From contig JAJCZU010000008.1 in assembly GCA_029262235.1 (NCBI GenBank), positions 321,621-385,620 of the forward strand: 64,000 nt of DNA, given 5' to 3'. Position numbers and translations under genes: made by a program. The notes under the pieces are model-generated. The model had not been told where the DNA came from. It saw nothing but the letters and a program-made list of their open reading frames with translations, and did not search any database. Every line of letters begins with the position of its first letter. The first letter of the stretch is position 1. Of the stretch, positions 17,234 through 25,128 are shown piece after piece. The DNA comes from Candidatus Eiseniibacteriota bacterium (GTDB lineage: Bacteria > Orphanbacterota > Orphanbacteria > Orphanbacterales > Orphanbacteraceae).

Positions 17234-18030
17234 TGAATTCATCGCCCGCCAGCACTCCATCGCCCGTTCGTATTGCCATGTGGTCGGGACCGCGCAATAT
17301 TTCGACGGCCATGATGCGGTCGTGGGGATCGCGCGCGGATACGTTCGTCTGTGACGAGCCGTTCTACGCGCACTACCTGAAGAAGACGGGCAAGGATCAC
17401 CCCGGGCGCGACGAAATCATCGCGCAGCATGAAACGGACTACGCGAAGGTCGTGGCCCTGCTCACGGGGCCCGTTCCCGGCGAACGCGCGATTTTCTATC
17501 AGAAGCATATGGCGCATCACATTCTGCCCGGCGATAACATCGGCTGGATCGACAGCGTGCGGAATGCGTTTCTGATTCGCGATCCACATGAGATGCTGAC
17601 GTCGCTCGCGAAAGTGATCCCCGCGCCGTCGCTCGAAGATACCGGACTGCCCCAGCAGGTACGGCTACTTGGGCTGCTTGCGGGCAGCGGTGGCGACAAG
17701 GCCGGGGACGGAAACGAGGGTCGTGAACCGGGCCGTGCCACACCGCCCATTCTCGATGCGCGCGACGTGCTCGAAAAGCCGTGGCCGTGCCTGCGCGCTC
17801 TCTGCGAACGGCTCGAGGTTCCGCCGAACACTTCGATGCTGTCGTGGGACTCGGGCCCGCGCGAAACGGACGGCGCCTGGGCGAAGCACTGGTATCATGC
17901 CGTCGAGCGCTCGAGCGAGTTCGCTCAATACAAGCCGAAGCACGAGCCGATTCCGGAGGAGCTCGAGCCTTTGTACGAAGAGTGCCGCCCGCTCTATGAG
18001 CAGCTGTTCGAAAAACGACTCCGAGTGTGA
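17233..18030 (+). CDS. Sulfotransferase-like protein next to a class IV aminotransferase
   Basis: The N-terminal MWSGPRNISTAMMRSW is a P-loop-like PAPS 5'-phosphosulfate-binding motif of the sulfotransferase fold, and IRDPHEMLTSLAK is the 3'-phosphate-binding region (RDP). A short glycine-rich low-complexity insertion lies near residues 150-172. The ATG overlaps the mgtE stop, and the aminotransferase starts 5 bp after it. Proteins combining these two activities are known as neighbours or fusions in several bacteria, so a joint role is likely, but the substrate cannot be told. Confidence 0.7.
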   Translation: MNSSPASTPSPVRIAMWSGPRNISTAMMRSWGSRADTFVCDEPFYAHYLKKTGKDHPGRDEIIAQHETDYAKVVALLTGPVPGERAIFYQKHMAHHILPGDNIGWIDSVRNAFLIRDPHEMLTSLAKVIPAPSLEDTGLPQQVRLLGLLAGSGGDKAGDGNEGREPGRATPPILDARDVLEKPWPCLRALCERLEVPPNTSMLSWDSGPRETDGAWAKHWYHAVERSSEFAQYKPKHEPIPEELEPLYEECRPLYEQLFEKRLRV

Positions 18031-18034
18031 TTTC

Positions 18035-18934
18035 ATGAAGCAGTCATTCGACGAAAAGAACCGCGATCTGATCGTAAACGTGAACGGCAAACTGACGCAC
18101 CGCGACGAGGCGCGCGTGAGCCCGTTCGACAGCGTGGTTCAGGGCGGGGACGCGGTCTGGGAAGGGCTGCGGCTCTACGACGGGCGCATCTTCCGGCTCG
18201 AAGATCATCTGGGCCGCCTGCGGTCGTCCGCGAAGGCGCTCGCGTTCGACACCGTTCCATCGAACGAAACGATCATCGCCGAAATCAAGCGCACGCTCGA
18301 AGCGAACAAGATGCGCAGCGGCGTCCACATTCGCCTTACGCTGACGCGCGGCGAGAAGATCACGTCGGGGATGGACCCGCGGCTGAACCAGGCAGGGCCG
18401 ACGCTGATCGTGCTGGCCGAGCACAAAACGCCGGTCTACTCGAAGAAGGGGCTCACGCTCGTCACGAGTTCGGTGCGGCGCTTCCCCCCCGACTGCATGG
18501 ACCCGAAGATTCACCATAACAACCTGATTCAGTCGATTCTCGCGAAGATCGAAGCGAACGTGGCCGGCGCCGACGACGCGCTCATGCTGGGCAAGGACGG
18601 CTTTGTCGCCGAGACGAACGCCACGCACGTCTTTCTCGTGCACGGTGGCCGCGTGCTGACGCCGCACACGCGCGCCTGCCCCGAGGGGATCACGCGCGAC
18701 TCCGTGCTCAGGCTCTGCGTCGAGAACGACATCCCGCACGAAGTCGAAGATCTCTCGCTGACCGACGTCTATCGCGCCGACGAAATGTTCTGCACGGGAA
18801 CGATGGGCGAACTGGCGGGGATCACGACGGTCGACGGCCGCACGATCGGCGACGGCGCGATCGGGCGCATGACGCAGCATCTGAGCGGGCTCTATCAGGA
18901 GCTTACGGCGAGCGAAGGATACGAGATCGTCTAA
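18035..18934 (+). CDS. Class IV (branched-chain type) aminotransferase
   Basis: This is a fold-type IV PLP enzyme of 299 residues. The N-terminal substrate loop (VSPFDSVVQGGDAVWEGLRLYDG) and the PLP lysine in DPKIHHNNLIQ are present, as are FVAETNATHVFLV and MFCTGTMGELAGI near the C-terminus, which bind the cofactor phosphate. BCAT, D-amino acid aminotransferase and aminodeoxychorismate lyase share this fold; EGLRLYDG favours a branched-chain-type transaminase, but I would not fix the substrate. It follows the sulfotransferase-like gene by 5 bp. Confidence 0.85.
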   Translation: MKQSFDEKNRDLIVNVNGKLTHRDEARVSPFDSVVQGGDAVWEGLRLYDGRIFRLEDHLGRLRSSAKALAFDTVPSNETIIAEIKRTLEANKMRSGVHIRLTLTRGEKITSGMDPRLNQAGPTLIVLAEHKTPVYSKKGLTLVTSSVRRFPPDCMDPKIHHNNLIQSILAKIEANVAGADDALMLGKDGFVAETNATHVFLVHGGRVLTPHTRACPEGITRDSVLRLCVENDIPHEVEDLSLTDVYRADEMFCTGTMGELAGITTVDGRTIGDGAIGRMTQHLSGLYQELTASEGYEIV

Positions 18935-18973
18935 GTGTTCCCGTCCATGCTGTTCTTCTCCAGGTGTTCTCGC

Positions 18974-19354
18974 CTAGCTTCCCGCAGATACGAATGTGCT
19001 GATAAGTATGATGGCCGCGCCGAGAGTCGCCGGCACGAGAAGCAGGATCACCGCAAGATCGCGGTCTTCGTTCGGCTCGCCACGCCCATTCCCCTCCACC
19101 GAGTAGGCTTCCACTTCGGCAATCGGCACGGTCTTCGGCCCGTCCTTCACGAACAGAACGAGCTGCTTTTCGCCGACCTTCAGAAGCGTCCCCGAGATCC
19201 ATGTGCCGTCCGTCGTATGAATCACGACCTTCTCGCCGACGTCCTGGTCCCAGGCGGCCGGGTCACTGATAGGGCGGTTAATTGTGGACGCGCATCCTGC
19301 ATATTGTGTGAAGAGCAGGGCGGCGATGAGGAGCATCGTGAGCGAGCGCATCAC
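18974..19354 (-). CDS. Tandem Sm-like lipoprotein, member 8
   Basis: This is the last gene of an eight-gene paralogous array. A signal peptide with lipobox QYAGC (Cys near residue 21) is followed by a short linker and an Sm/SH3-like barrel (GEKVVIHTTDGTWISGTLLK, then QLVLFVKDGPKTVPIAEVEA), and a C-terminal membrane helix (LAVILLLVPATLGAAIILI). The residue after Cys is Ala, so by the E. coli rule it would go to the outer membrane; the extra helix makes this uncertain. Function is unknown. Confidence 0.7.
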   Translation of the reverse strand: MMRSLTMLLIAALLFTQYAGCASTINRPISDPAAWDQDVGEKVVIHTTDGTWISGTLLKVGEKQLVLFVKDGPKTVPIAEVEAYSVEGNGRGEPNEDRDLAVILLLVPATLGAAIILISTFVSAGS

Positions 19355-19372
19355 ATCATCTCCCCTTCATGA

Positions 19373-19750
19373 TCATTCCGAGAGAGCCAGGTACGCTATC
19401 AAGTAGCCGATTCCGGCATACACGGCGACCGCGACAACGGCAAACGCCCCGCCACTGAACAGCAACGTGCGTTTCACGCTGATCGGTCCTTCGATCGTGA
19501 GCTGCTCGATGTTTTGCATCATGACCATCTTCTCGTCGCGATCCTCGACCACAACAACATGGTCCTCGCCCACCTCGGCAAGCCTCCCTTCCACCCACTG
19601 TCCATCCGTGGTGTAGATGATGACATGCTCGTCGATGCTCTCTGTAAGCGCAACGGGATCGACGAGCTCGACGTTCCTGTTGCTCGCGCATCCCGCGAAC
19701 TGCATTGCGAACAGCACGACGACAAGGAATGTGGAAATGGCACTCCTCAT
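19373..19750 (-). CDS. Tandem Sm-like lipoprotein, member 7
   Basis: I choose ATG 19750 because it gives a normal lipoprotein signal (MRSAISTFLVVVLFAMQFAGC) and is preceded by GAAGGG. An ATG at 19786 overlaps the stop of member 6 and also has a purine-rich site, so coupled translation from there is possible. The barrel segment is DEHVIIYTTDGQWVEGRLAE with VVVVEDRDEKMVMMQNIEQ, and the C-terminal helix is LLFSGGAFAVVAVAVYAGI. It is closest to member 8. Confidence 0.65.
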   Translation of the reverse strand: MRSAISTFLVVVLFAMQFAGCASNRNVELVDPVALTESIDEHVIIYTTDGQWVEGRLAEVGEDHVVVVEDRDEKMVMMQNIEQLTIEGPISVKRTLLFSGGAFAVVAVAVYAGIGYLIAYLALSE

Positions 19751-19778
19751 TCGGGCAGCCCTTCTCCCGATGCCAGGA

Positions 19779-20069
19779 TCATTCATGGTTCCTCTTCGAT
19801 TGGTCGTTCGCACTTCCAAGCACAAGGACGTCGACTACTTCGGCCACAGGAATCAGGATGAGCACGCCTCTTCGACCCAGCACGAGTCCGGTTTCGTCAC
19901 AGCTGACAAGTTCGCCGGAATAGCGGGCGCCGGATCGCGCCGCCACTTTCACGTTTCTACCGATATCGGCCTCAAGTTCCTCCAGGGCGGAAAACTCGCG
20001 CAACTGCATGTGAGCACAGGCGAACAGGAGGAGGGGGATCAGCAGCATCAATCGCAACAATCTTCTCAC
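19779..20069 (-). CDS. Tandem Sm-like lipoprotein, member 6 (short, no C-terminal helix)
   Basis: At 96 residues this is the shortest copy. The lipobox is LLFAC, and the barrel segment (GRNVKVAARSGARYSGELVS, then GVLILIPVAEVVDVLVLG) is complete, but the protein stops soon after with SANDQSKRNHE and lacks the C-terminal membrane helix that all other members carry. No frameshift that would restore a helix is evident downstream, so it appears to be a natural short variant. Confidence 0.65.
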   Translation of the reverse strand: MRRLLRLMLLIPLLLFACAHMQLREFSALEELEADIGRNVKVAARSGARYSGELVSCDETGLVLGRRGVLILIPVAEVVDVLVLGSANDQSKRNHE

Positions 20070-20081
20070 GACGCCTCTCGA

Positions 20082-20468
20082 TTACTGGAGCAGATAGATC
20101 AGACCGGTCCCGAGGACCAGGGCGGCGGCGGCGACTCCCACGAACAGAATCATGGCCAAATCACGGGCGACCTCTGCGTCGCTGACTGGTTCGCGGACCT
20201 CCATCTTGTTGACTTCACTCCGGTCGATAATAATCATCACTTCGCCCTGTCTCAGGCGAATCTCCACATCATCGAACTGAACGAGTTTCCCGAGATAGCG
20301 ATCGCGATCGTTTGTGACTACATGCAGGTCGTGCCCGATATCCGCTTCGGTCAGATCGGTACCGCCAGACGGGGCACGAGGGCTCGTGGTCGCGCATCCG
20401 TGAAACGGTACGAAGAGAATCGCGAGTATCAGAATCAGCGAAACGGAATGGGGGCGGATACGATTCAT
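20082..20468 (-). CDS. Tandem Sm-like lipoprotein, member 5
   Basis: The start is taken at ATG 20468 (MNRIRPHS), which gives a typical signal with lipobox PFHGC; an in-frame ATG at 20498 would add ten polar residues. The barrel reads GHDLHVVTNDRDRYLGKLVQ with EIRLRQGEVMIIIDRSEVNK. The C-terminal helix is MILFVGVAAAALVLGTGLIYLL, ending at the stop. Confidence 0.65.
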   Translation of the reverse strand: MNRIRPHSVSLILILAILFVPFHGCATTSPRAPSGGTDLTEADIGHDLHVVTNDRDRYLGKLVQFDDVEIRLRQGEVMIIIDRSEVNKMEVREPVSDAEVARDLAMILFVGVAAAALVLGTGLIYLLQ

Positions 20469-20545
20469 CACATGATGATACTCTATTTGTTTGAACACTC
20501 ATCAATAGAGTAGGGGGAGCTGCCGAGCCATAACGGTCCGAGCGC

Positions 20546-20914
20546 TCAGCTGAGCCCACTGAACCCCGAAGCAATACTCACAAGCGCAACGAGCAGCCAG
20601 ACAAACAGTGAGATCGTGATCCCGGCAAACACAGTCTGCTCCTTATCGATCCCGCCGTGGACGGCGATCTGATGGATCGTGTCGAGGGGGATGATCGTCC
20701 GCACGCCTTCGCGGTCCAGCGTGATCTCGGTTTCGCCGATTTCGACGAGCGTTCCCTGCACGTACTCGCGACTCTTCGTGTATACGACGACGTGCTCGCC
20801 GATGTCTTCTTTCCACGCCGCCCGGTTATCGAGCTCGCGGACGAGCATGCGCGAACAGCCGGAGCCGTGCGTCAACAGCAGCGACATGGTGAGGAGCAGA
20901 GTGATAGCGCGCAC
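20546..20914 (-). CDS. Tandem Sm-like lipoprotein, member 4
   Basis: This 122-residue protein has lipobox HGSGC near residue 20, the barrel GEHVVVYTKSREYVQGTLVE with EITLDREGVRTIIPLDTIHQ, and a C-terminal helix VFAGITISLFVWLLVALVSI. A purine-rich ribosome site (GGAGGGGG) stands before the ATG. It shares the 'W..DIGEHV' lead-in with members 7 and 8, which suggests that these three arose by later duplications. Confidence 0.68.
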   Translation of the reverse strand: MRAITLLLTMSLLLTHGSGCSRMLVRELDNRAAWKEDIGEHVVVYTKSREYVQGTLVEIGETEITLDREGVRTIIPLDTIHQIAVHGGIDKEQTVFAGITISLFVWLLVALVSIASGFSGLS

Positions 20915-20939
20915 GGATCCCCCTCCTTCGAACCGGGCA

Positions 20940-21320
20940 TCAAGAGGAGCTATCGAATGTCCGATGGATCATCGACAGGAGAAGCGCGATGGCCACCCCT
21001 GCGCCCAGCGCGACATAGAAGACGACCGTAAAGACCATGCGGGACGTCCCCGGCGGCTCCTCCACGACCAGTTCCTTGAGCTCTGCGACATGCACGATGC
21101 GATTGCTCTGCCCCTCCTGCAGAACAATCGTGCGTTCATCCCAGCGCACGAGATACCCCTCCACACGACTGCCGTCATGAAGCACGGCGACAATATGCCG
21201 CTGCACATCCGTCTGCAGAAGCTCGACCGGCGGACCGGCTGGGCGTCGATGTGGCCCCGCGCACCCCGCGAATTGAACCCATACCAGAGTGAGCGCGACC
21301 AGAAGGGAAATCAATCTCAT
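20940..21320 (-). CDS. Tandem Sm-like lipoprotein, member 3
   Basis: The signal peptide ends in lipobox QFAGC. The barrel region is RHIVAVLHDGSRVEGYLVRW with TIVLQEGQSNRIVHVAELKE, followed by a C-terminal helix FTVVFYVALGAGVAIALLL and a short serine-rich end. It has the same architecture and length (126 residues) as the other members. No catalytic residues are conserved between copies, so binding or structural work is more likely than enzymatic activity. Confidence 0.68.
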   Translation of the reverse strand: MRLISLLVALTLVWVQFAGCAGPHRRPAGPPVELLQTDVQRHIVAVLHDGSRVEGYLVRWDERTIVLQEGQSNRIVHVAELKELVVEEPPGTSRMVFTVVFYVALGAGVAIALLLSMIHRTFDSSS

Positions 21321-21376
21321 TCCGAAATCCTTACGCTCGAGTCCCGCAGAATACTCCGAGCTCGAAGCACCGTGCG

Positions 21377-21766
21377 CTAGTCAGCAGGGTAGGACACGTG
21401 AAACGTCGAAAGTACGATCATCAAGAGAACAATCACGGCCGGGACAATCACGTTACCGCTTCTCCTGTCACTCCCGTCGTCGATCAGCGTCACTTCCGCA
21501 AGCCTTTCGATTGGTACGACATACCGCACTCCATTCTGCTCCAGGACGAGTATTTTGTCGTTCCATTCCTGAAGAGTGCCCTCGAAGCGGTCCCCTGCAT
21601 CGGTTGACACCTGAACGGTGGAGCCGACACGTTGCCGGATATCGAGCATATCCACGGGGTTCGTATGAACCACGGTCGAACAACCCGTTGATTGCGTGAC
21701 GAGCAACAGCAGCATCAGTATCCGCACGGTTGTTGTGATCGGCCTCCGCGCGGTTGCTGCCATCAT
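21377..21766 (-). CDS. Tandem Sm-like lipoprotein, member 2
   Basis: This protein has a longer positively charged N-terminus before the hydrophobic stretch and lipobox QSTGC. The barrel is GSTVQVSTDAGDRFEGTLQE with LVLEQNGVRYVVPIERLAEV, then a C-terminal helix VIVPAVIVLLMIVLSTF. Its start overlaps the stop of member 1 by 4 bp (ATGA), showing coupled translation at the head of the array. Confidence 0.68.
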   Translation of the reverse strand: MMAATARRPITTTVRILMLLLLVTQSTGCSTVVHTNPVDMLDIRQRVGSTVQVSTDAGDRFEGTLQEWNDKILVLEQNGVRYVVPIERLAEVTLIDDGSDRRSGNVIVPAVIVLLMIVLSTFHVSYPAD

Positions 21767-22152
21767 GACGTCAATCCCGCCCAGACCCCCGCAAGCACGA
21801 AGACGAACCCGAGGACCAGGCGAAATGGGGAACTCCGGTGCAGATCAGGCTCGGTCGACACGTAGATCGCCAAGACCTGGTCGCGGGGCACCAGAATCGT
21901 AACTCCGTGCCTCTCCAGGTGTATCCGTTCGTCATCGAAAGTGACCAGATTGCCCCAGACCTTCGTTTCTCGAGTCATGAAGATCGTCATATGCGTTCCG
22001 GTCTCAGCCTCATCGATCGCGATCGGATCACGGGGCCCTGCGGCGCGCCCGGAAGCGCAACTGGAAAGCTGTGTGAGAATCAATAGAGTAGTCAGGAATG
22101 CGTGGGGAATGCGAGGCCGTGCCGACGGGAGTGTCCGCCTGCGGAACATCAT
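21763..22152 (-). CDS. Tandem Sm-like lipoprotein, member 1 (first in array)
   Basis: The lipobox region is LTQLSSC. The barrel is GTHMTIFMTRETKVWGNLVT with IHLERHGVTILVPRDQVLAI, followed by the C-terminal helix FRLVLGFVFVLAGVWAGL. The ATG overlaps the ispF stop by one base (TAATG), so the array is probably translated on the ispF transcript; a second ATG follows directly. AGGGGG lies just upstream. Confidence 0.68.
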   Translation of the reverse strand: MMFRRRTLPSARPRIPHAFLTTLLILTQLSSCASGRAAGPRDPIAIDEAETGTHMTIFMTRETKVWGNLVTFDDERIHLERHGVTILVPRDQVLAIYVSTEPDLHRSSPFRLVLGFVFVLAGVWAGLTS

Positions 22153-22637
22153 TACCCCCTCTGCAGGAGCGCCACCGCGTGCACTTCGATTCCTTCGCCG
22201 CGGCCGGCGGGGCCCATGTGCTCGCTTGTTTTGCCCTTCACGGAGATCGCGTCGACGTCGACGCCGAGTACTTCCGCGATACGCGTGCGCATGGGGTCGA
22301 CGTAAGGGCGCAGTTTGGGTTCTTCGGCAATCACGGTCACGTCGACGTTTACGGGCTCGTATCCGCGGGCGCGGACGAGCAGCACGGCTTCGATGAGCAG
22401 CGAGTCACTCGCCACGTTCCTGAAGCGTTCGTCGGTGTCGGGGAAATGGGCGCCGATATCGCCGAGCGCGGCGGCGCCGAGGAGTGCGTCGATGATCGCG
22501 TGCAGTACGGCGTCGGCGTCGGAATGTCCGTCGAGCCCCTTCGCATGCGGAATCGTGATGCCGCCCAGAACGAGCGGGCGGCCTGCTTTGAACCGGTGCG
22601 AGTCGTAACCGAACCCGACGCGAAATTCGCTTCTCAT
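22152..22637 (-). CDS. ispF: 2-C-methyl-D-erythritol 2,4-cyclodiphosphate synthase
   Basis: IspF forms the cyclic diphosphate in the non-mevalonate (MEP) isoprenoid pathway. The family signatures are present: the opening FRVGFGYDSHRF with the zinc-binding Asp-x-His, LVLGGITIPHAKGLDGHSDADV-like (here HSDADAVLHAIIDALLGAA), and the C-terminal EHMGPAGRGEGIEVHAVALL. The length of 161 residues is standard. ispD lies 69 bp upstream on the same strand, so the two consecutive genes serve the same pathway. Confidence 0.96.
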   Translation of the reverse strand: MRSEFRVGFGYDSHRFKAGRPLVLGGITIPHAKGLDGHSDADAVLHAIIDALLGAAALGDIGAHFPDTDERFRNVASDSLLIEAVLLVRARGYEPVNVDVTVIAEEPKLRPYVDPMRTRIAEVLGVDVDAISVKGKTSEHMGPAGRGEGIEVHAVALLQRG

Positions 22638-22706
22638 CGTAGTCTCCCGATTGTCATTCCGGCTGCGGACTTCCGCCGTGTCTTCCTGAGGAACCCGATA
22701 CGCGGC

Positions 22707-23447
22707 TCATCGTCGCTCTTTCAGAATCCACTCCGCAAGCTCAAAATCTTCAGGGGTCGTAATCTTGATGTTCCAGCGGTCGGCTTCGATCACGGAGACT
22801 ACGTACCCGAGCCGCTCCACGAGCGACGCTTCGTCGGTGCCGACAAAGTTTTCCCCCTCCGCACGCATGTAGGCTTCGCGAAAGAGTCCGATCTGGAACG
22901 CCTGCGGAGTCTGGGCGAGCCGCACGCGGTCGCGGTCGAGGGTTTCGACAATGCCGCCTCCCTCGCCGAGCGACTTCACGGTTTCCACGGGCCGCGAGCA
23001 GACGATCGCGGCGCCGTCGCGTTCCGCGGCGCGCACGACTTCGATAATCTCGCGCGCCGTCACGAACGGGCGCACGCCGTCATGCACGAGCACAACGCGA
23101 TGGCTGCCGATGCCCGCGACGGAGGTACCCGCATCGCCGGCATCGTCCCCGACCCCGTCGCCCAGCTCGCTCACGGCATCGAGCCCGCTTTTCACCGAGT
23201 GAAAGCGCTCTTCCCCGCCGGCCACACACACGAGTTCGGGAATCCCGGGACTCCATCCCTCGACGCGTGCGCGCTCTTCGTCGGATACGGCAACGATAAT
23301 GTGTTCGAATACGTTCGCATCGCGGAGCGCCGACAGCGTACGCAGCAGGATCGGCACGCCGCCCACTTCGCGAAACTGCTTCGGTTCGCCGCCGCCCATA
23401 CGCCGGCCGCTGCCGGCTGCGGGGACGATGGCGACGGGGCGGTTCAT
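22707..23447 (-). CDS. ispD: 2-C-methyl-D-erythritol 4-phosphate cytidylyltransferase
   Basis: IspD makes CDP-methylerythritol from MEP and CTP. The N-terminal nucleotide loop AIVPAAGSGRRMGG, the VAGGEERFHSVKSGL segment, VLVHDGVRPFV and the C-terminal TTPEDFELAEWIL are typical. An extra acidic/glycine-rich stretch (DGVGDDAGDAGTSVAGIG, about residues 115-132) lies where most family members have a tight loop before VLVHDG. At 246 residues it is slightly long for that reason. Eleven bp separate it from the MCE gene upstream. Confidence 0.95.
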   Translation of the reverse strand: MNRPVAIVPAAGSGRRMGGGEPKQFREVGGVPILLRTLSALRDANVFEHIIVAVSDEERARVEGWSPGIPELVCVAGGEERFHSVKSGLDAVSELGDGVGDDAGDAGTSVAGIGSHRVVLVHDGVRPFVTAREIIEVVRAAERDGAAIVCSRPVETVKSLGEGGGIVETLDRDRVRLAQTPQAFQIGLFREAYMRAEGENFVGTDEASLVERLGYVVSVIEADRWNIKITTPEDFELAEWILKERR

Positions 23448-23457
23448 CGTGAGTCAG

Positions 23458-24351
23458 CTAAAAGAGGGAGATCGAGACGTACCGCTTCGGATTCTTGCGG
23501 AAGTCGTCGATCAGTGTGTTGGTGTTGTTGATCGTGGCCATGAGCTCGTTGTAGAGCTCGTCGTCCTTCGTGATCTTTCCGAGCGTGCCCTTGCCCGCCT
23601 GCACGTCAGCCAGAATGAGCTGCAGGTCAGTCGTCGTTCCTTCGAGCTTCGTAATCAGCCCGTCGAGACGCTTCGAGGTCGCGGCCAGCGTCATGATCGT
23701 CTCGTCGATTTCGCCTTCGCGCTTCGTGACCACGCGCTCGAGGCTCGCGGACGTATTGCGCGCGCTCTTGAGGCTCGCCTGCAGGTCGCCGCGGCTCTGG
23801 CCCAGGATCTCGTCGACCTCGTTGCTGATCTCGTTCAGGTTGGCCACGGCCCCTTCGAGCGGCTTTGAGATCTGCTCTTCCTTGATCAGCACCTTGAGCT
23901 GCTCCACAATCTCCTGCACGCTCTCGAGAAGCGGCGCCGTCTGCGACATCATCTGGTTCAGTCCGGCCGCGAACACGCCGTCGTGGATCTTTCCCTCTTC
24001 GAGCTTGCCGACTTTGCCGGGCTGAATGCCGACACCCATTTCGCCCATGAGGCCGAAGCTTTCGATCGCGAACGAAGCGTCTTCGTGGAGAAGAATGCCG
24101 CGTTCGACCTCGACCCTCACGAGCACTTCGCCGTCAAGCAGTTCCATGTCGGTGACCTTGCCCTTCTTGACACCCGAAACCCGCACGATGTCACCCACGA
24201 TCAGGCCGCCCACTTCGGAGAACTTCACGTCGAGTTTCAGATTGGACGAGCCGCTCATCGACTGCGTCATGAAGATGATTCCGCCGATCAATACGAAGAA
24301 CGACAGGAGTACGGTGATCCCGACCCGCAATTCGACATTTCCCTGGGACAT
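23458..24351 (-). CDS. MCE/MlaD-type lipid transporter substrate-binding subunit
   Basis: This protein is the membrane-anchored periplasmic part of an MCE (Mla-like) phospholipid transport system. A single N-terminal membrane helix (VGITVLLSFFVLIGGIIFM) is followed by the MCE domain (LKLDVKFSEVGGLIVGDIVR, GVKKGKVTDM), then a long helical, coiled-coil-like tail. GGGAGG precedes the ATG. The ATPase gene is directly upstream and the permease two genes further, completing an MlaFED-like unit without mlaB or mlaC in view. Confidence 0.9.
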   Translation of the reverse strand: MSQGNVELRVGITVLLSFFVLIGGIIFMTQSMSGSSNLKLDVKFSEVGGLIVGDIVRVSGVKKGKVTDMELLDGEVLVRVEVERGILLHEDASFAIESFGLMGEMGVGIQPGKVGKLEEGKIHDGVFAAGLNQMMSQTAPLLESVQEIVEQLKVLIKEEQISKPLEGAVANLNEISNEVDEILGQSRGDLQASLKSARNTSASLERVVTKREGEIDETIMTLAATSKRLDGLITKLEGTTTDLQLILADVQAGKGTLGKITKDDELYNELMATINNTNTLIDDFRKNPKRYVSISLF

Positions 24352-24363
24352 CGTGCCTCCCGT

Positions 24364-25128
24364 TTACGCGGCCGTGACAGGCCCTTCCGCGGTTCCATGA
24401 ATAAACTGTTTTACGTACGGATTGTCCGTCGTCTGCACTTCGTGCACGGACCCTTCGTAGATGATCTGCCCTTTGTGAAGCATCGCGATCCGGTCGGCGA
24501 TCTTGTACGCGCTCACCATGTCGTGCGTGACCGTGATCGAGGTCGCGTGGAAACGCTTCTGCAGCGAGCGGATCAGATTGTTGATGACGTCCGCGGTGAT
24601 CGGGTCGAGCCCCGTGGTCGGCTCGTCATACAGAATGATTTCGGGGTCCATCGCGATCGTGCGCGCGAGCGCCACTCGCTTCCGCATGCCGCCCGATAGC
24701 TCCGAAGGACGTTTGTGGACCGCGTCGGCGAGACCGACGAGATCGAGCTGCACGAGCGCCGTTTTGTGAAGCTCGGCGCGAGACAGGTTGAAGTGCTCCT
24801 TCAGCCCGATCGCCACGTTTTCCCCGACCGTCATCGAATCGAAGAGTGCCGAATTTTGAAACAGCATACCAAACTTCTTCCGGACCTCGTAGAGCGAAGA
24901 GCGGTTCATGTGCGCGATATCGACGCCGTTTACGTGAACCGAGCCCGCATCCGGCTCGTGCAGGCCGATCAGATGGCGCAGCAGCACGCTCTTCCCGCAG
25001 CCCGAAGGGCCGATGATGACGAGCGACTCTCCCTTATAGATATCGAGGTCGACGCCGCGCAGCACACGCTGCCTGCCGAACGACTTTTCGACGCCGCGCA
25101 CGGAAAGCGCGATTTCACGTTCGCTCAT
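24364..25128 (-). CDS. ABC transporter ATPase, MlaF-like
   Basis: The 254-residue ATPase has Walker A (GPSGCGKS), Q-loop region (FGMLFQNSALFDSMTVGEN), the signature LSGGM and Walker B (IILYDEPTTGLDP), all typical of the MlaF group, whose 'GxLFQxxALFDSMTV' segment is diagnostic. It powers lipid movement with the MlaE-like permease and the MCE subunit. The ATG at 25128 overlaps the stop of the protease gene upstream by 4 bp (ATGA). Confidence 0.92.
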   Translation of the reverse strand: MSEREIALSVRGVEKSFGRQRVLRGVDLDIYKGESLVIIGPSGCGKSVLLRHLIGLHEPDAGSVHVNGVDIAHMNRSSLYEVRKKFGMLFQNSALFDSMTVGENVAIGLKEHFNLSRAELHKTALVQLDLVGLADAVHKRPSELSGGMRKRVALARTIAMDPEIILYDEPTTGLDPITADVINNLIRSLQKRFHATSITVTHDMVSAYKIADRIAMLHKGQIIYEGSVHEVQTTDNPYVKQFIHGTAEGPVTAA

